NCBI RefSeq assembly: GCF_001279695.1
Contig: NZ_LGDD01000293.1
Span: forward strand, 62,001-126,000
DNA from: Streptomyces sp. WM6378
GTDB lineage: Bacteria > Actinomycetota > Actinomycetes > Streptomycetales > Streptomycetaceae
Length of the DNA stretch: 64,000 bases
Direction: 5' to 3'
A program made the translations under genes and the position numbers. Below, piece by piece: positions 23,496 to 32,458 of this stretch (position 1 is its first letter; every line of letters begins with the position of its first letter). The notes beneath the pieces were generated by a model. It made no database searches, was not told the origin of the DNA, and saw nothing but the letters and a program-made list of their open reading frames with translations.

Positions 23496-25346
23496 TCAGC
23501 GCACCGCGGCCACCCCCGCGAGCAGGTCCCTGACGACCTCCGGGCCGCGCAGGGTGAGCACCGACTCCGGGTGGAACTGGATGCCCGCGTACCCGGGGCC
23601 GCGCAGCGCGTGGACCTCGTGGGTCACCGGGTCGCGCGCGATCTCCACGCCCGGCAGCTCTCCTTCGCAGCGCGCCGCGAAGCTGTTGTAGAAGCCCACG
23701 GTCTCCTCGCGGCCGAACAGGTCGATCCGCACCTGCGCGCCCTGGTGGGGCTCCCGCTTGCGCACGATCTCCAGGCCGAGCTCGGCCGCGATCAGCTCGT
23801 GGCCCAGGCACACGCCGAGCAGCCCGTGCCGGTGGGAGCGCAGGAGCTCCGCGGCCAGCGGGCGGAGCAGCGCCATCTTCGGGTCGGCCGCGTCCGCGGG
23901 GTCGCCCGGACCCGGGCCGAGGATCACCGGGCCCTCGTGGCCGAGCACCCGCGCGTGCAGCCCGGGGACGTCGTAGCGGAGCACCGAGACCGCGAGGCCC
24001 GCCGAGCGCAGCACATGCGCGAGCATCGCCGTGAACGTGTCCTCCCCGTCCACCACGAGCGCCGACCCGCTCGGCTCGGCCGGCCGGTCCTGCATCCGCA
24101 GCCAGAACGGCGCGAGGTCGGCCCGCCGGGCGTCGAGCGCGGCCCGCACCCGGGGGTCGTCGGCGAGCCGGGGGCGTACCGCCTCGGTGGCCGGCCGGCC
24201 GGGCCGCACCCCGAGCGCCGCCAGGACACCGGCGGCCTTGGCGTGCGTCTCGGCGACCTCGCTCGCCGGGTCCGAGTGGCGTACGAGGGTGGCGCCGACC
24301 GGGACTTTGAGGCGGCCGTCCGGCGCGATGTCCGCCGTGCGGATCAGGATGGGCGAGTCGAGGGTCTGGGAGCCGCCCGCGTCCCGGCCGAGCAGCGCGA
24401 GCGCGCCCGCGTAGTAGCCGCGCCCGCCGTCCTCGTACCGCTCGATGACCCGGCACGCGTTCTGCACCGGCGACCCGGTGACCGTCGCCGCGAACATCGT
24501 CTCCCTCAGGACCTCGCGGACGTCGAGCGAGGAGCGGCCCCTCAACTCGTATTCGGTGTGCGCGAGATGGGCCATCTCCTTGAGGCGGGGGCCGATCACC
24601 ACGCCGCCCATGTCGCCGACCGTGCACATCATCTTGAGCTCCTCGTCGACGACCATCGACAGCTCGTCGGTCTCCTTGCGGTCGGCGAGGAAGGTCAGCA
24701 GGTCCTCGGGGGCGGGGCCGCCCGCCGGGTAGCGGTAGGTCCCGCTGATCGGGTTCATGACGACCGTGCCGCCGGACATCCGGACGTGGACCTCGGGGCT
24801 GGCGCCGACCAGCGTCCGGTCGCCCGTGTGCACCACATACGTCCAGTACGCGCCCTGCTCACCCACGAGGAGGCGGCGGAACAGCGCCAGCGCGTCGGCC
24901 CGTCCGAAGCCGGGGATCTCGCCGGTGAAGGTGCGCCGGATCACGAAGTTGGCGCCCTCGCCGCGGCCGATCTCGTCGTCGATCACCCGCCGCACGATTC
25001 CCGCGTACTCCTCGTCGCCGACGTCGAAGCCGCCGCCCTCGACCCGCACCTCGTGCGCGGGCAGCTCGGCGAGCACGTCCGCGAGGGGGAGCTCGTACGT
25101 CTCGTCCGCGACCAGGACCGAGAGCGGCGTCCCGTCGTCGCGGACGTCGAAGCCGCGCTCCCTGATCTGCCGGAACGGCACCAGGGCGAGCGCGGGCCGG
25201 TCGCCGACGGGCAGGTCGGCGAGGTGTTCGGCCTCGTGGACGGCGCCGATCAACAGCTCGACGACGTCGTGATCATGGCCAGGGGTGCGCCTGCGCAGCA
25301 GCGCGAACGGCGGGCAGTTCTCGTTCAACAGCCTCTGGATGAGCAT
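23496..25346 (-). CDS. trpE: Anthranilate synthase, fused TrpE-TrpG
   Basis: A 616-residue fusion. Residues ~1-395 are the chorismate-binding component: GASPEVHVRMSGG, NPISGTYRYP, and DPASEVAETHAKAAGVL at the end; VKR-type lysine is not obvious. Residues ~415-616 are the class I glutamine amidotransferase: GPGPGDP, nucleophile Cys in GVCLGHELIA, and HPESVL His-Glu. It makes anthranilate from chorismate and glutamine for tryptophan. Aminodeoxychorismate or phenazine-type synthases share this fold, but the trpL attenuator upstream decides for Trp. ATG 25346; GGAAGGA lies 12 nt upstream. No trp or secondary-metabolite genes are adjacent. Confidence 0.9.
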   Translation of the reverse strand: MLIQRLLNENCPPFALLRRRTPGHDHDVVELLIGAVHEAEHLADLPVGDRPALALVPFRQIRERGFDVRDDGTPLSVLVADETYELPLADVLAELPAHEVRVEGGGFDVGDEEYAGIVRRVIDDEIGRGEGANFVIRRTFTGEIPGFGRADALALFRRLLVGEQGAYWTYVVHTGDRTLVGASPEVHVRMSGGTVVMNPISGTYRYPAGGPAPEDLLTFLADRKETDELSMVVDEELKMMCTVGDMGGVVIGPRLKEMAHLAHTEYELRGRSSLDVREVLRETMFAATVTGSPVQNACRVIERYEDGGRGYYAGALALLGRDAGGSQTLDSPILIRTADIAPDGRLKVPVGATLVRHSDPASEVAETHAKAAGVLAALGVRPGRPATEAVRPRLADDPRVRAALDARRADLAPFWLRMQDRPAEPSGSALVVDGEDTFTAMLAHVLRSAGLAVSVLRYDVPGLHARVLGHEGPVILGPGPGDPADAADPKMALLRPLAAELLRSHRHGLLGVCLGHELIAAELGLEIVRKREPHQGAQVRIDLFGREETVGFYNSFAARCEGELPGVEIARDPVTHEVHALRGPGYAGIQFHPESVLTLRGPEVVRDLLAGVAAVR

Positions 25347-25399
25347 GAGTTGAGTGGTTCCTTCCGGTGGTGAGCGGGAGGAACAGCCCGGGAAACACT

Positions 25400-25425
25400 G
25401 AAGGCCGCCCCTCGGGGCGGCCTTC
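25400..25425 (-). terminator. trp attenuator terminator hairpin
   Basis: GAAGGCCGCCCC (25400-25411) and its exact complement (25414-25425) flank a 2-nt loop. On the minus strand it is followed by AGTGTTT. It lies between trpL and trpE, with its first arm about 25 nt after the trpL stop, the normal place for a ribosome-controlled terminator. Confidence 0.85.
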
Positions 25426-25448
25426 GCGAGTCTGTGTACGCGCAGAAA

Positions 25449-25505
25449 TCAGCGGGCCGCCGGATGAGCGGTCCACCACCAGTTCTGGGTCGAGTGCGCG
25501 AACAT
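25449..25505 (-). CDS. trpL: trp operon leader peptide (18 aa, WWW)
   Basis: An 18-residue reading frame, MFAHSTQNWWWTAHPAAR, with three consecutive Trp codons upstream of the attenuator hairpin and the anthranilate synthase gene. Stalling at the Trp codons when charged tRNA-Trp is low should let the antiterminator form and trpE be transcribed. There is no Shine-Dalgarno. A -10-like TAGAGT lies 7 nt before the ATG on the minus strand, so the transcript is probably leaderless. The sequence closely matches Streptomyces trp leader peptides as remembered. It is too short to be picked up by ORF length. Confidence 0.9.
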   Translation of the reverse strand: MFAHSTQNWWWTAHPAAR

Positions 25506-25519
25506 GCCGGGCACTCTAC

Positions 25520-25551
25520 CCGATGGCACCGCGAGGTCGCGGTGCCATCGG
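25520..25551 (-). terminator. Terminator of amidase gene
   Basis: A perfect 15-bp inverted repeat (25520-25534 / 25537-25551) with a 2-nt loop, 13 bp after the amidase stop. It sits immediately ahead of the trpL -10 region on the same strand, so it insulates trpL from amidase read-through. Confidence 0.75.
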
Positions 25552-25564
25552 ACGGCTGGCTCGA

Positions 25565-28354
25565 TCAGAGCAGCGCGTTGTAGATGTTCCAGCCGGTGCC
25601 GATCTGGCGGCGGTCGCCGAAGGGCTGCACCGAGCCGCCGTTGCCCGGGTAGAACCACAGCTTGCCGTCGGCGTCGCGACCGGTCAGGTCCGGCTTGCCG
25701 TCCCCGTTCAGGTCGCCCGAGCTGACGATCGCGTTGTAGATGTTCCAGCCGGTGCCGACCTGGTGGCGGTCGCCGAAGGGCTGCACCGCGCTGCCCGTGC
25801 CCGGGTAGAACCACAGCTTCCCGGACGGCTCGCGCGCCACGAAGTCGCCCTTGCCGTCGCCGTCGAGGTCGCCGGTGCTCAGGATCTGGTCGTAGATCTG
25901 CCAGCTGCTGCCGATCTGCGTGCGGTTGCCGAAGGCGGGGCCGCCGGTGCCCGGGTAGAGCCAGAGCTTGCCGTTGCCGTCGCGGGCGATCAGGTCGGCC
26001 CGGCCGTCACCGGTCAGGTCGCCCGCGCCCACCAGGGAGGTGAAGGCGCCCCAGCCCGCGCCGAGCTTGACCCGGTCGCCGAACGGGGCCGCCGGGTCGC
26101 CGCTGCCCTTGTAGTACCAGGCCACCCCGGAGGTGTCCCGGGCGATCAGGTCGCCCTGGCCGTCGGCGCGGAAGTCCGACAGGTCCGTCATGGCGTTGTA
26201 GATGCCCCAGCCGGTGCCGATCTTGAACCGGGTCAGGAAGGGCTGCGCGATGTCGCCCGAGCCCTGGTACTGCCAGAACCCGCCGTTCGCGTCCCGCGCG
26301 AGCAGGTCGTAACGGTTGTCGGCGCGCACGGGACCCGCCGGGGTGACCTGCTCGACGTCTGCCGTCTTCACCCAGGCGATCCGGTGGTTGTACCGGATCG
26401 GGTAGAAGGTCTGGGTGCCCTTGACCAGGGTGCCGAGCGTGGTGCCGCCGTAGTAGTAGTCGCCCGCGACCGGGGCGCCCGCGGCGACGTAGGCCTGGCC
26501 CGCCGGGATGCTGTACTTCGTCAGCGACGCGGAGTTGCTGCCCTGCACCGGCACTCCGGTACCCGCGTACGCCGCGTCCTCGGGGTAGGAGCGCCCGTAG
26601 ACCTGGACCGGGTCGGTGCCCTTGGCCTTCAGGACGACCGGGGCCGAGGGGGACACGACGGCGGTGTACTGGCCGCCCGGGTTGTAGAACCAGGCCTTCT
26701 GGCCGCCGTACCAGATCGCCGTCCAGTCGCCCTGCCAGTCCGCGACGACGTACTGACCGCCCGCGACGACCTTGTTGGCCCAGTTCGGACCCTCGGTCGC
26801 GACCTGCGTGCCCAGGTACGGGTCGGCCAGCGGGTCGCCGCCGGTCGACGGGGTCGCGTACAGGTAGCCGAAGTTGACCGGCTGGTCGAACGTGGTGCGG
26901 ACCTTGGTGTCGGGGTCGTAGTACGTCGTCGTCTGGGCGCTGAACGGCGGGACGACCTTGACGACCTGCCCGGCCGTGAGCGGCTGGCCCGCGCCACCGA
27001 CGCCGGTCGGGGCGCCGAGCAGGGACATGTAGTGGTTCCAGTCCCAGAACGGACCCGGGTCCCAGTGCTGCCCGGCGACGTACGTGTCCAGCGGACCGGG
27101 CACCTCGTCGTGGCCGATGATGTGCTCGCGGTCCAGCGGAATGCCGAACCTGTCCGCCAGGTACTTGACCAGCGTCGCCGACGAGTCGTAGAGCGGCTCG
27201 CCGTACCAGCTGCCCGTCTTCATGGCGAAGCCCACGTGCTCGATGCCGAGCGCGTGCATGTTCACGGTCTTGTTGCCCGCGTGGTACGACTCGTCCTTCG
27301 TCGCCACCAGCTGGGTGACGAGACTGCCGTCGTCCTTGACGATGTAGTGCGCGCTGGCGCTGCTCTTCGGGTCCTTGAAGTGGTCGACGGCGGCCTGGTA
27401 GGGGGACTCCGTGTCGTGGATCACGATCTGCCGGATGTCGAAGCCGTTGTCCGGCCGGTTCGCCACGTTGTAGTTGTTCGGGTCGGCCGGAATGAAGTCG
27501 CAGTTGAGGCCCGACGGGCACTCGGGCGTCGTGGCGTCCGCCGCGGTCTTGCCCGGCGTGGCCGCCGCCAGCGGCATCTTCGACGGCTTGACGGGCTTCA
27601 CCGCCGGGTCGGCGGGCAGCGCGAGGCGCTGGCCGTCCGTGGTGAGACGGCTCTCGCCGGAGCGCACCGAGTCGAAGACGCGGTCGGCGAAGGCGCCGGC
27701 CCCCTTGGCGTCGGAGGCCTGGCTGTAGCGGGCCACCGCGGGGTACCAGCCGCCCGGGGCGGCCGGCAGCGAGCCGGTGGCCGCGCGCTGGTACTGGGCG
27801 AGCAGCGCCGCGCCCGCCCGGATGCTCTGGGCGGCATCGGTGCGCACCGCGTCCACCGGCTCGCCGATGAGCTTCGCGGCCGCGTCCAGCGTGTGCAGCG
27901 CCGGGTCGTTGGTGTCGACCGAGGGCTCGGAAGTCGGCGCCTTCTTGGCGTCGAACTTCTTCATGACCGCCGGGTCGCCGCTCATGTTGAGGTGCGCCAG
28001 CTGCTCCTGGGCGCTGGGCCGCGCCACGTCACCGGGCATGACCCGGGTCAGGCCCATGACGTTGTACGCGCCCGACGTGCTGGGCTTGCCGTCGTGGTCC
28101 TCCCAGAGCGTCTGGCGGTAGGAGACCGCCATGAGCACGCTCTGCGGAACCTTGAACTCCTTGGCCGCTTCGGCGAATTGGGCCTGCAGCGCCGAGCCCG
28201 GCTGCCCCCCGCCGCCCTGCGCCACCCCCACGGTCCGCGGCGCCGCCACGGCCACCGAGCCGAATGCGGTGACGGCCACGGCCCCGGCCACGCCATAGGC
28301 CAGGAACTTCCTGGTCACATGTCTCTGCTGCCTACTGCTCACGCTTCGGCTCAC
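25565..28354 (-). CDS. Secreted N-acetylmuramoyl-L-alanine amidase with FG-GAP repeats
   Basis: A 929-residue secreted peptidoglycan hydrolase. Parts in order: signal peptide (Ala/Val core, cleavage near VAVAA), an N-terminal helical region, an Amidase_2 domain about residues 305-465 (VIHDTESPY, SAHYIVKDDG, ALGIEHVG, IIGHDEVPG, DPGPFWDW with zinc His and catalytic Glu), a GW/SH3-like central part, and a C-terminal ~260 residues of five FG-GAP/VCBS-type repeats (GDLDGDGKGDFVARE, GDLNGDGKPDLTGRD and similar). The repeats are likely wall- or sugar-binding. GTG 28354 (MSRSVSSRQ) is preferred because AGGG then sits 6 nt upstream; GTG 28360 is the alternative. Divergent from the DAHP synthase. Confidence 0.9.
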   Translation of the reverse strand: MSRSVSSRQQRHVTRKFLAYGVAGAVAVTAFGSVAVAAPRTVGVAQGGGGQPGSALQAQFAEAAKEFKVPQSVLMAVSYRQTLWEDHDGKPSTSGAYNVMGLTRVMPGDVARPSAQEQLAHLNMSGDPAVMKKFDAKKAPTSEPSVDTNDPALHTLDAAAKLIGEPVDAVRTDAAQSIRAGAALLAQYQRAATGSLPAAPGGWYPAVARYSQASDAKGAGAFADRVFDSVRSGESRLTTDGQRLALPADPAVKPVKPSKMPLAAATPGKTAADATTPECPSGLNCDFIPADPNNYNVANRPDNGFDIRQIVIHDTESPYQAAVDHFKDPKSSASAHYIVKDDGSLVTQLVATKDESYHAGNKTVNMHALGIEHVGFAMKTGSWYGEPLYDSSATLVKYLADRFGIPLDREHIIGHDEVPGPLDTYVAGQHWDPGPFWDWNHYMSLLGAPTGVGGAGQPLTAGQVVKVVPPFSAQTTTYYDPDTKVRTTFDQPVNFGYLYATPSTGGDPLADPYLGTQVATEGPNWANKVVAGGQYVVADWQGDWTAIWYGGQKAWFYNPGGQYTAVVSPSAPVVLKAKGTDPVQVYGRSYPEDAAYAGTGVPVQGSNSASLTKYSIPAGQAYVAAGAPVAGDYYYGGTTLGTLVKGTQTFYPIRYNHRIAWVKTADVEQVTPAGPVRADNRYDLLARDANGGFWQYQGSGDIAQPFLTRFKIGTGWGIYNAMTDLSDFRADGQGDLIARDTSGVAWYYKGSGDPAAPFGDRVKLGAGWGAFTSLVGAGDLTGDGRADLIARDGNGKLWLYPGTGGPAFGNRTQIGSSWQIYDQILSTGDLDGDGKGDFVAREPSGKLWFYPGTGSAVQPFGDRHQVGTGWNIYNAIVSSGDLNGDGKPDLTGRDADGKLWFYPGNGGSVQPFGDRRQIGTGWNIYNALL

Positions 28355-28404
28355 ACCCACCCCTGGTCACTTTGCCCTGTATTCAGTAAGTGGCGTGAGA
28401 TTAA

Positions 28405-29868
<1,464 letters not shown>

Positions 29869-29882
29869 TCCCGTACGCACCA

Positions 29883-29919
29883 CAGTGGGGCGCGGATCCA
29901 TGTGATCCGCGCCCCACTG
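29883..29919 (+). terminator. DAHP synthase terminator
   Basis: A perfect 16-bp stem, arms 29883-29898 and 29904-29919, with a 5-nt loop, 14 bp after the aroH stop codon. Confidence 0.85.
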
Positions 29920-29955
29920 GCGTATAGGGGGCTTTTCCCTACTCGGGGTGCCAGG

Positions 29956-29974
29956 TAAGGTTAGGTTAGCCTCA
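29956..29974 (+). promoter_or_regulatory. Iron box (DmdR/IdeR-type) upstream of bfd
   Basis: The 19-bp segment matches the DtxR-family consensus TTAGGTTAGGCTAACCTAA at 15 of 19 positions, with TAGGTTAGCCT intact at its core. It is ~75 bp upstream of the bfd GTG, in its promoter region, and predicts iron-dependent repression. Confidence 0.75.
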
Positions 29975-30050
29975 CCGAGGATCGAGAACCGGTCGATCGG
30001 GACGGGCCTTACCCATCGACCTCGTTCGATCGTTCCGGGAGGTGAACCGC

Positions 30051-30299
30051 GTGTACGTATGCAACTGCTTCGGTGTCACCGAGGAGCAGGTCAAGAAGCA
30101 CGCGGACGGCGGTGCCTGCACCCCCCGCCAGATAGCTTCCGCCTGCAAGGCCGGCACCGACTGCGGTTCCTGCGTACGCCGCATCCAGGCGCTGCTCGGA
30201 CGCGGCGCCTGCCCCCGACGGGAGCTGGTGGAGCAGGGCCGGCCCGCGCTGACCGCCGTCGCCCCGGAGCTGGACCCGGTCCTCGACGAAGCCGCGTAG
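30051..30299 (+). CDS. bfd: Bacterioferritin-associated ferredoxin (2Fe-2S)
   Basis: An 82-residue protein with Cys4, Cys6, Cys38 and Cys41 (CxC ... DCGSC), the four-Cys 2Fe-2S site of the BFD/Fer2_BFD domain (residues ~1-50), plus a short variable tail. It passes electrons to bacterioferritin to release stored iron. GTG 30051 is supported by GGGAGGTGA just upstream with a 5-6 nt spacer; GTG 30042 lies inside that SD. An iron box precedes it. The convergent bfr gene, with its stop 13 bp away, is the functional partner. Confidence 0.93.
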   Translation: MYVCNCFGVTEEQVKKHADGGACTPRQIASACKAGTDCGSCVRRIQALLGRGACPRRELVEQGRPALTAVAPELDPVLDEAA

Positions 30300-30312
30300 C
30301 CCTCCGGCCGGC

Positions 30313-30792
30313 TCAGCTCTCCGGCTGCTCGATGAGCTGCGCGATGTAGAGCGCCTCGCCGAGCTTGTCGACCAGCTCCAGCTGGGTGTCGAGGTAGTCG
30401 ATGTGGTGCTCCTCGTCGGCCAGGATCGACTCGAAGATGTTCGCGGACGTGATGTCGCCCTTCGCCCGCATGACCTCGATGCCCCGCTTGAGGCGGTCGA
30501 TCGCCTCGACCTCGATCTGCCGGTCCGCCTGGAACATCTCGGTGACCGTCTGCCCGATGCGCACGTGGAAGAGGCGCTGGAAGTTCGGCAGGCCGTCCAG
30601 GAACAGGATCCGGTCGGTCAGCACCTCCGCGTGCTTCATCTCGTCGATCGACTCGTGACGCGTGTACTTGGCCAGCTTCGTCCAGCCGAAGTTGGCCTGC
30701 ATCGCGCTGTGCAGCCAGTACTGGTTGATCGCCGTCAGCTCGGCACTCAGCTGCTCATTCAGGAATTCGATGACCTCGGGGTCGCCCTGCAT
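30313..30792 (-). CDS. bfr: Bacterioferritin
   Basis: A 159-residue ferritin-like protein forming the 24-mer iron store. All ferroxidase ligands are present at canonical positions: Glu18, Glu51, His54, Glu94, Glu127, His130, plus Tyr25; haem ligand Met52 is in EMKHAE. The start is ATG 30792 (MQGDPEVIEFL), with GGAAGGAG 8 nt upstream. It is convergent with bfd, its reductase partner. No iron box was found in the 153-bp region upstream of it. Confidence 0.96.
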   Translation of the reverse strand: MQGDPEVIEFLNEQLSAELTAINQYWLHSAMQANFGWTKLAKYTRHESIDEMKHAEVLTDRILFLDGLPNFQRLFHVRIGQTVTEMFQADRQIEVEAIDRLKRGIEVMRAKGDITSANIFESILADEEHHIDYLDTQLELVDKLGEALYIAQLIEQPES

Positions 30793-30945
30793 CGCAGAGG
30801 CTCCTTCCAAGCGGTAACTGGGCAGGTTTCGCGCATCCTTGCACCGTGATCAGAGGCCGTCCAGTAAGTGCATGCTTAGTACGAGTTGCCCGAATCAAGA
30901 CGTCCCTGGTCATCACCACCCCTCGGGGTCTGTCACCATGGAGTC

Positions 30946-31578
30946 ATGGGTCAGCCGGAGAGCCGGGAGCGGCGGGGAGCAGCGCAGACGGAGCTTCCGC
31001 CGGGGCAGCGGCTCCAGCGCGGCTGGCCGGTCACCCACTACGGCCCGGTCCCCAAGTTCAAGCCGGAGCGCTGGGAGTTCCGGGTCTTCGGAGCCACCGC
31101 CGACGGCGACAAGCGCTGCTGGAACCACGAGGAGTTCTCGGCGCTGCCGTTCGAGACCGTGGTCGCCGACCTGCACTGCGTCACCAAGTTCTCGATGGTC
31201 GGGGCCGAATGGGGCGGGGTGAGCGCCCGCACGATCGCCGAACTCGCGCCGCCCGCACCCGAGGTCACCCATGTGATGGTCTGGGCCGAGTACGGCTTCA
31301 GCTCCAACCTGCGCCTGGCCGACTTCCTCGGTGACCGTACGCTCTTCGCCACCCACAACGGCGGCGAGCTGCTCACCGCCGAACACGGCTTCCCGCTGCG
31401 CCTGGTCGTCCCGCACTTGTACGCCTGGAAGGGCCCCAAGTGGGTCCGCGGCATCGAGTACATGACGGCGGACCGCCGGGGCTTCTGGGAGGAGCGGGGC
31501 TACCACAACATCGGCGACCCCTGGCGCGAGCAGCGCTACTCCTACCAGGAGGAGCCCGGGGACGGCCCCGAGCTCTGA
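30946..31578 (+). CDS. SUOX-fold molybdopterin oxidoreductase (sulfite oxidase-like)
   Basis: A 210-residue single-domain protein of the sulfite-oxidase/YedY fold. The Mo-coordinating Cys is in DLHCVTKFS, with GAEWGGVSARTI, THNGGELLTAEHGFPLRLVVPHLYAWKGPKWVRGIEYM and GFWEERGYH as family marks. It has no signal peptide, so it probably works in the cytoplasm; the partner and substrate are unknown. ATG 30946 is used although only a close GGAG precedes it; the frame from 30886 is not conserved. Confidence 0.88.
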   Translation: MGQPESRERRGAAQTELPPGQRLQRGWPVTHYGPVPKFKPERWEFRVFGATADGDKRCWNHEEFSALPFETVVADLHCVTKFSMVGAEWGGVSARTIAELAPPAPEVTHVMVWAEYGFSSNLRLADFLGDRTLFATHNGGELLTAEHGFPLRLVVPHLYAWKGPKWVRGIEYMTADRRGFWEERGYHNIGDPWREQRYSYQEEPGDGPEL

Positions 31579-31595
31579 GCCCCCCCGCTGGGGCG

Positions 31596-32447
31596 CTAGA
31601 CCCGCAGTGACTTCAGCAGGGCCACGTCCGCCGCGTGCCCCTCCTTGCCGCCCGGGGTCTCGATGACCAGCGGTACGCCCTCGGTCGCCGGGTGCGCGAG
31701 CAACTCGCGGAACGGCTCCTCGCCGATGTGTCCGGAGCCGATGTTCTCGTGGCGGTCCTTGTGCGCACCGGCCACGTCCTTGGAGTCATTGGCGTGGATC
31801 AGCTTGAGCCGCCCCTCGCCGACGGTCTCCACCAGCAGATCCAGGGTCTGCCGCATGCCGTCCGGCCCGGCCAGGTCGTGCCCGGCCGCGTAGATGTGGC
31901 AGGTGTCGAGGCAGACGCCCAGCTTGGGGTGGGCGTCCAGGGCCTCGAAGTAGGGGCCGAAGTCCCAGGTGCGCGAGCACAGTGAGGCGCCCTGCCCGGC
32001 CGTCGACTCCAGGAGCAGGAACGGGTCGTCGTCGTGGGTCAGTTCGTCGAGCAGCGGCAGCAGATGCGTACGGACCTGCGCCAGAGCCTCCTCGCGCGGG
32101 CGTCCGCCGGTCGCCGAGCCGGTGTGCACGACCACGCCGAGCGCGCCGATCTCACGGCCCCGGCGCAGCGAGTGCCGCAGCGAATCCGCCGACTTCTCCA
32201 CCGTCGCCTCGGTGCTCGAACCGAAGTTGATCAGGTACGGGGCATGGACGTACGCCGGGATCGAGGCCTCGGCGCACTCGGCCCGGAACTTCTCGTCCTG
32301 GGCCGGGTTCCCGGTGGGGGTTGCCCAGCCGCGCGGGTTGGCGGCGAAGACCTGCACGGTCTCGGCGCCGATCTCGCGCGCGTAGGAGAGCCCGGTCGTG
32401 GCGAGGCCGCCGGCCACGGGGACGTGGCCGCCGATGGGGTTGCGCAT
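31596..32447 (-). CDS. nfo: Deoxyribonuclease IV (AP endonuclease)
   Basis: A 283-residue Xylose-isomerase-like TIM-barrel enzyme of base-excision repair that nicks 5' to abasic sites. Zn-ligand motifs: VHAPYLINFGS, VVVHTGSATG, LLLESTAGQG, LDTCHIYAAGHD, IHANDSKD, RHENIGSGHIGEE, and VIETPGG. It ends convergent with the oxidoreductase gene. The PASTA kinase ends 11 bp upstream, so the two are probably one transcript. Confidence 0.94.
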   Translation of the reverse strand: MRNPIGGHVPVAGGLATTGLSYAREIGAETVQVFAANPRGWATPTGNPAQDEKFRAECAEASIPAYVHAPYLINFGSSTEATVEKSADSLRHSLRRGREIGALGVVVHTGSATGGRPREEALAQVRTHLLPLLDELTHDDDPFLLLESTAGQGASLCSRTWDFGPYFEALDAHPKLGVCLDTCHIYAAGHDLAGPDGMRQTLDLLVETVGEGRLKLIHANDSKDVAGAHKDRHENIGSGHIGEEPFRELLAHPATEGVPLVIETPGGKEGHAADVALLKSLRV

Positions 32448-32458
32448 GGGGTGACTAC

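Noticed and set aside
25565..26350. Repetitive DNA as a CRISPR or tandem array
   Set aside because: The periodicity follows the ~50-residue protein repeats of the FG-GAP domain and is imperfect; there is no spacer structure.
30865..30878. TAAGTGCATGCTTA as a bfr operator
   Set aside because: Only GCATGC is self-complementary; the flanks do not pair correctly and it does not match an iron box.
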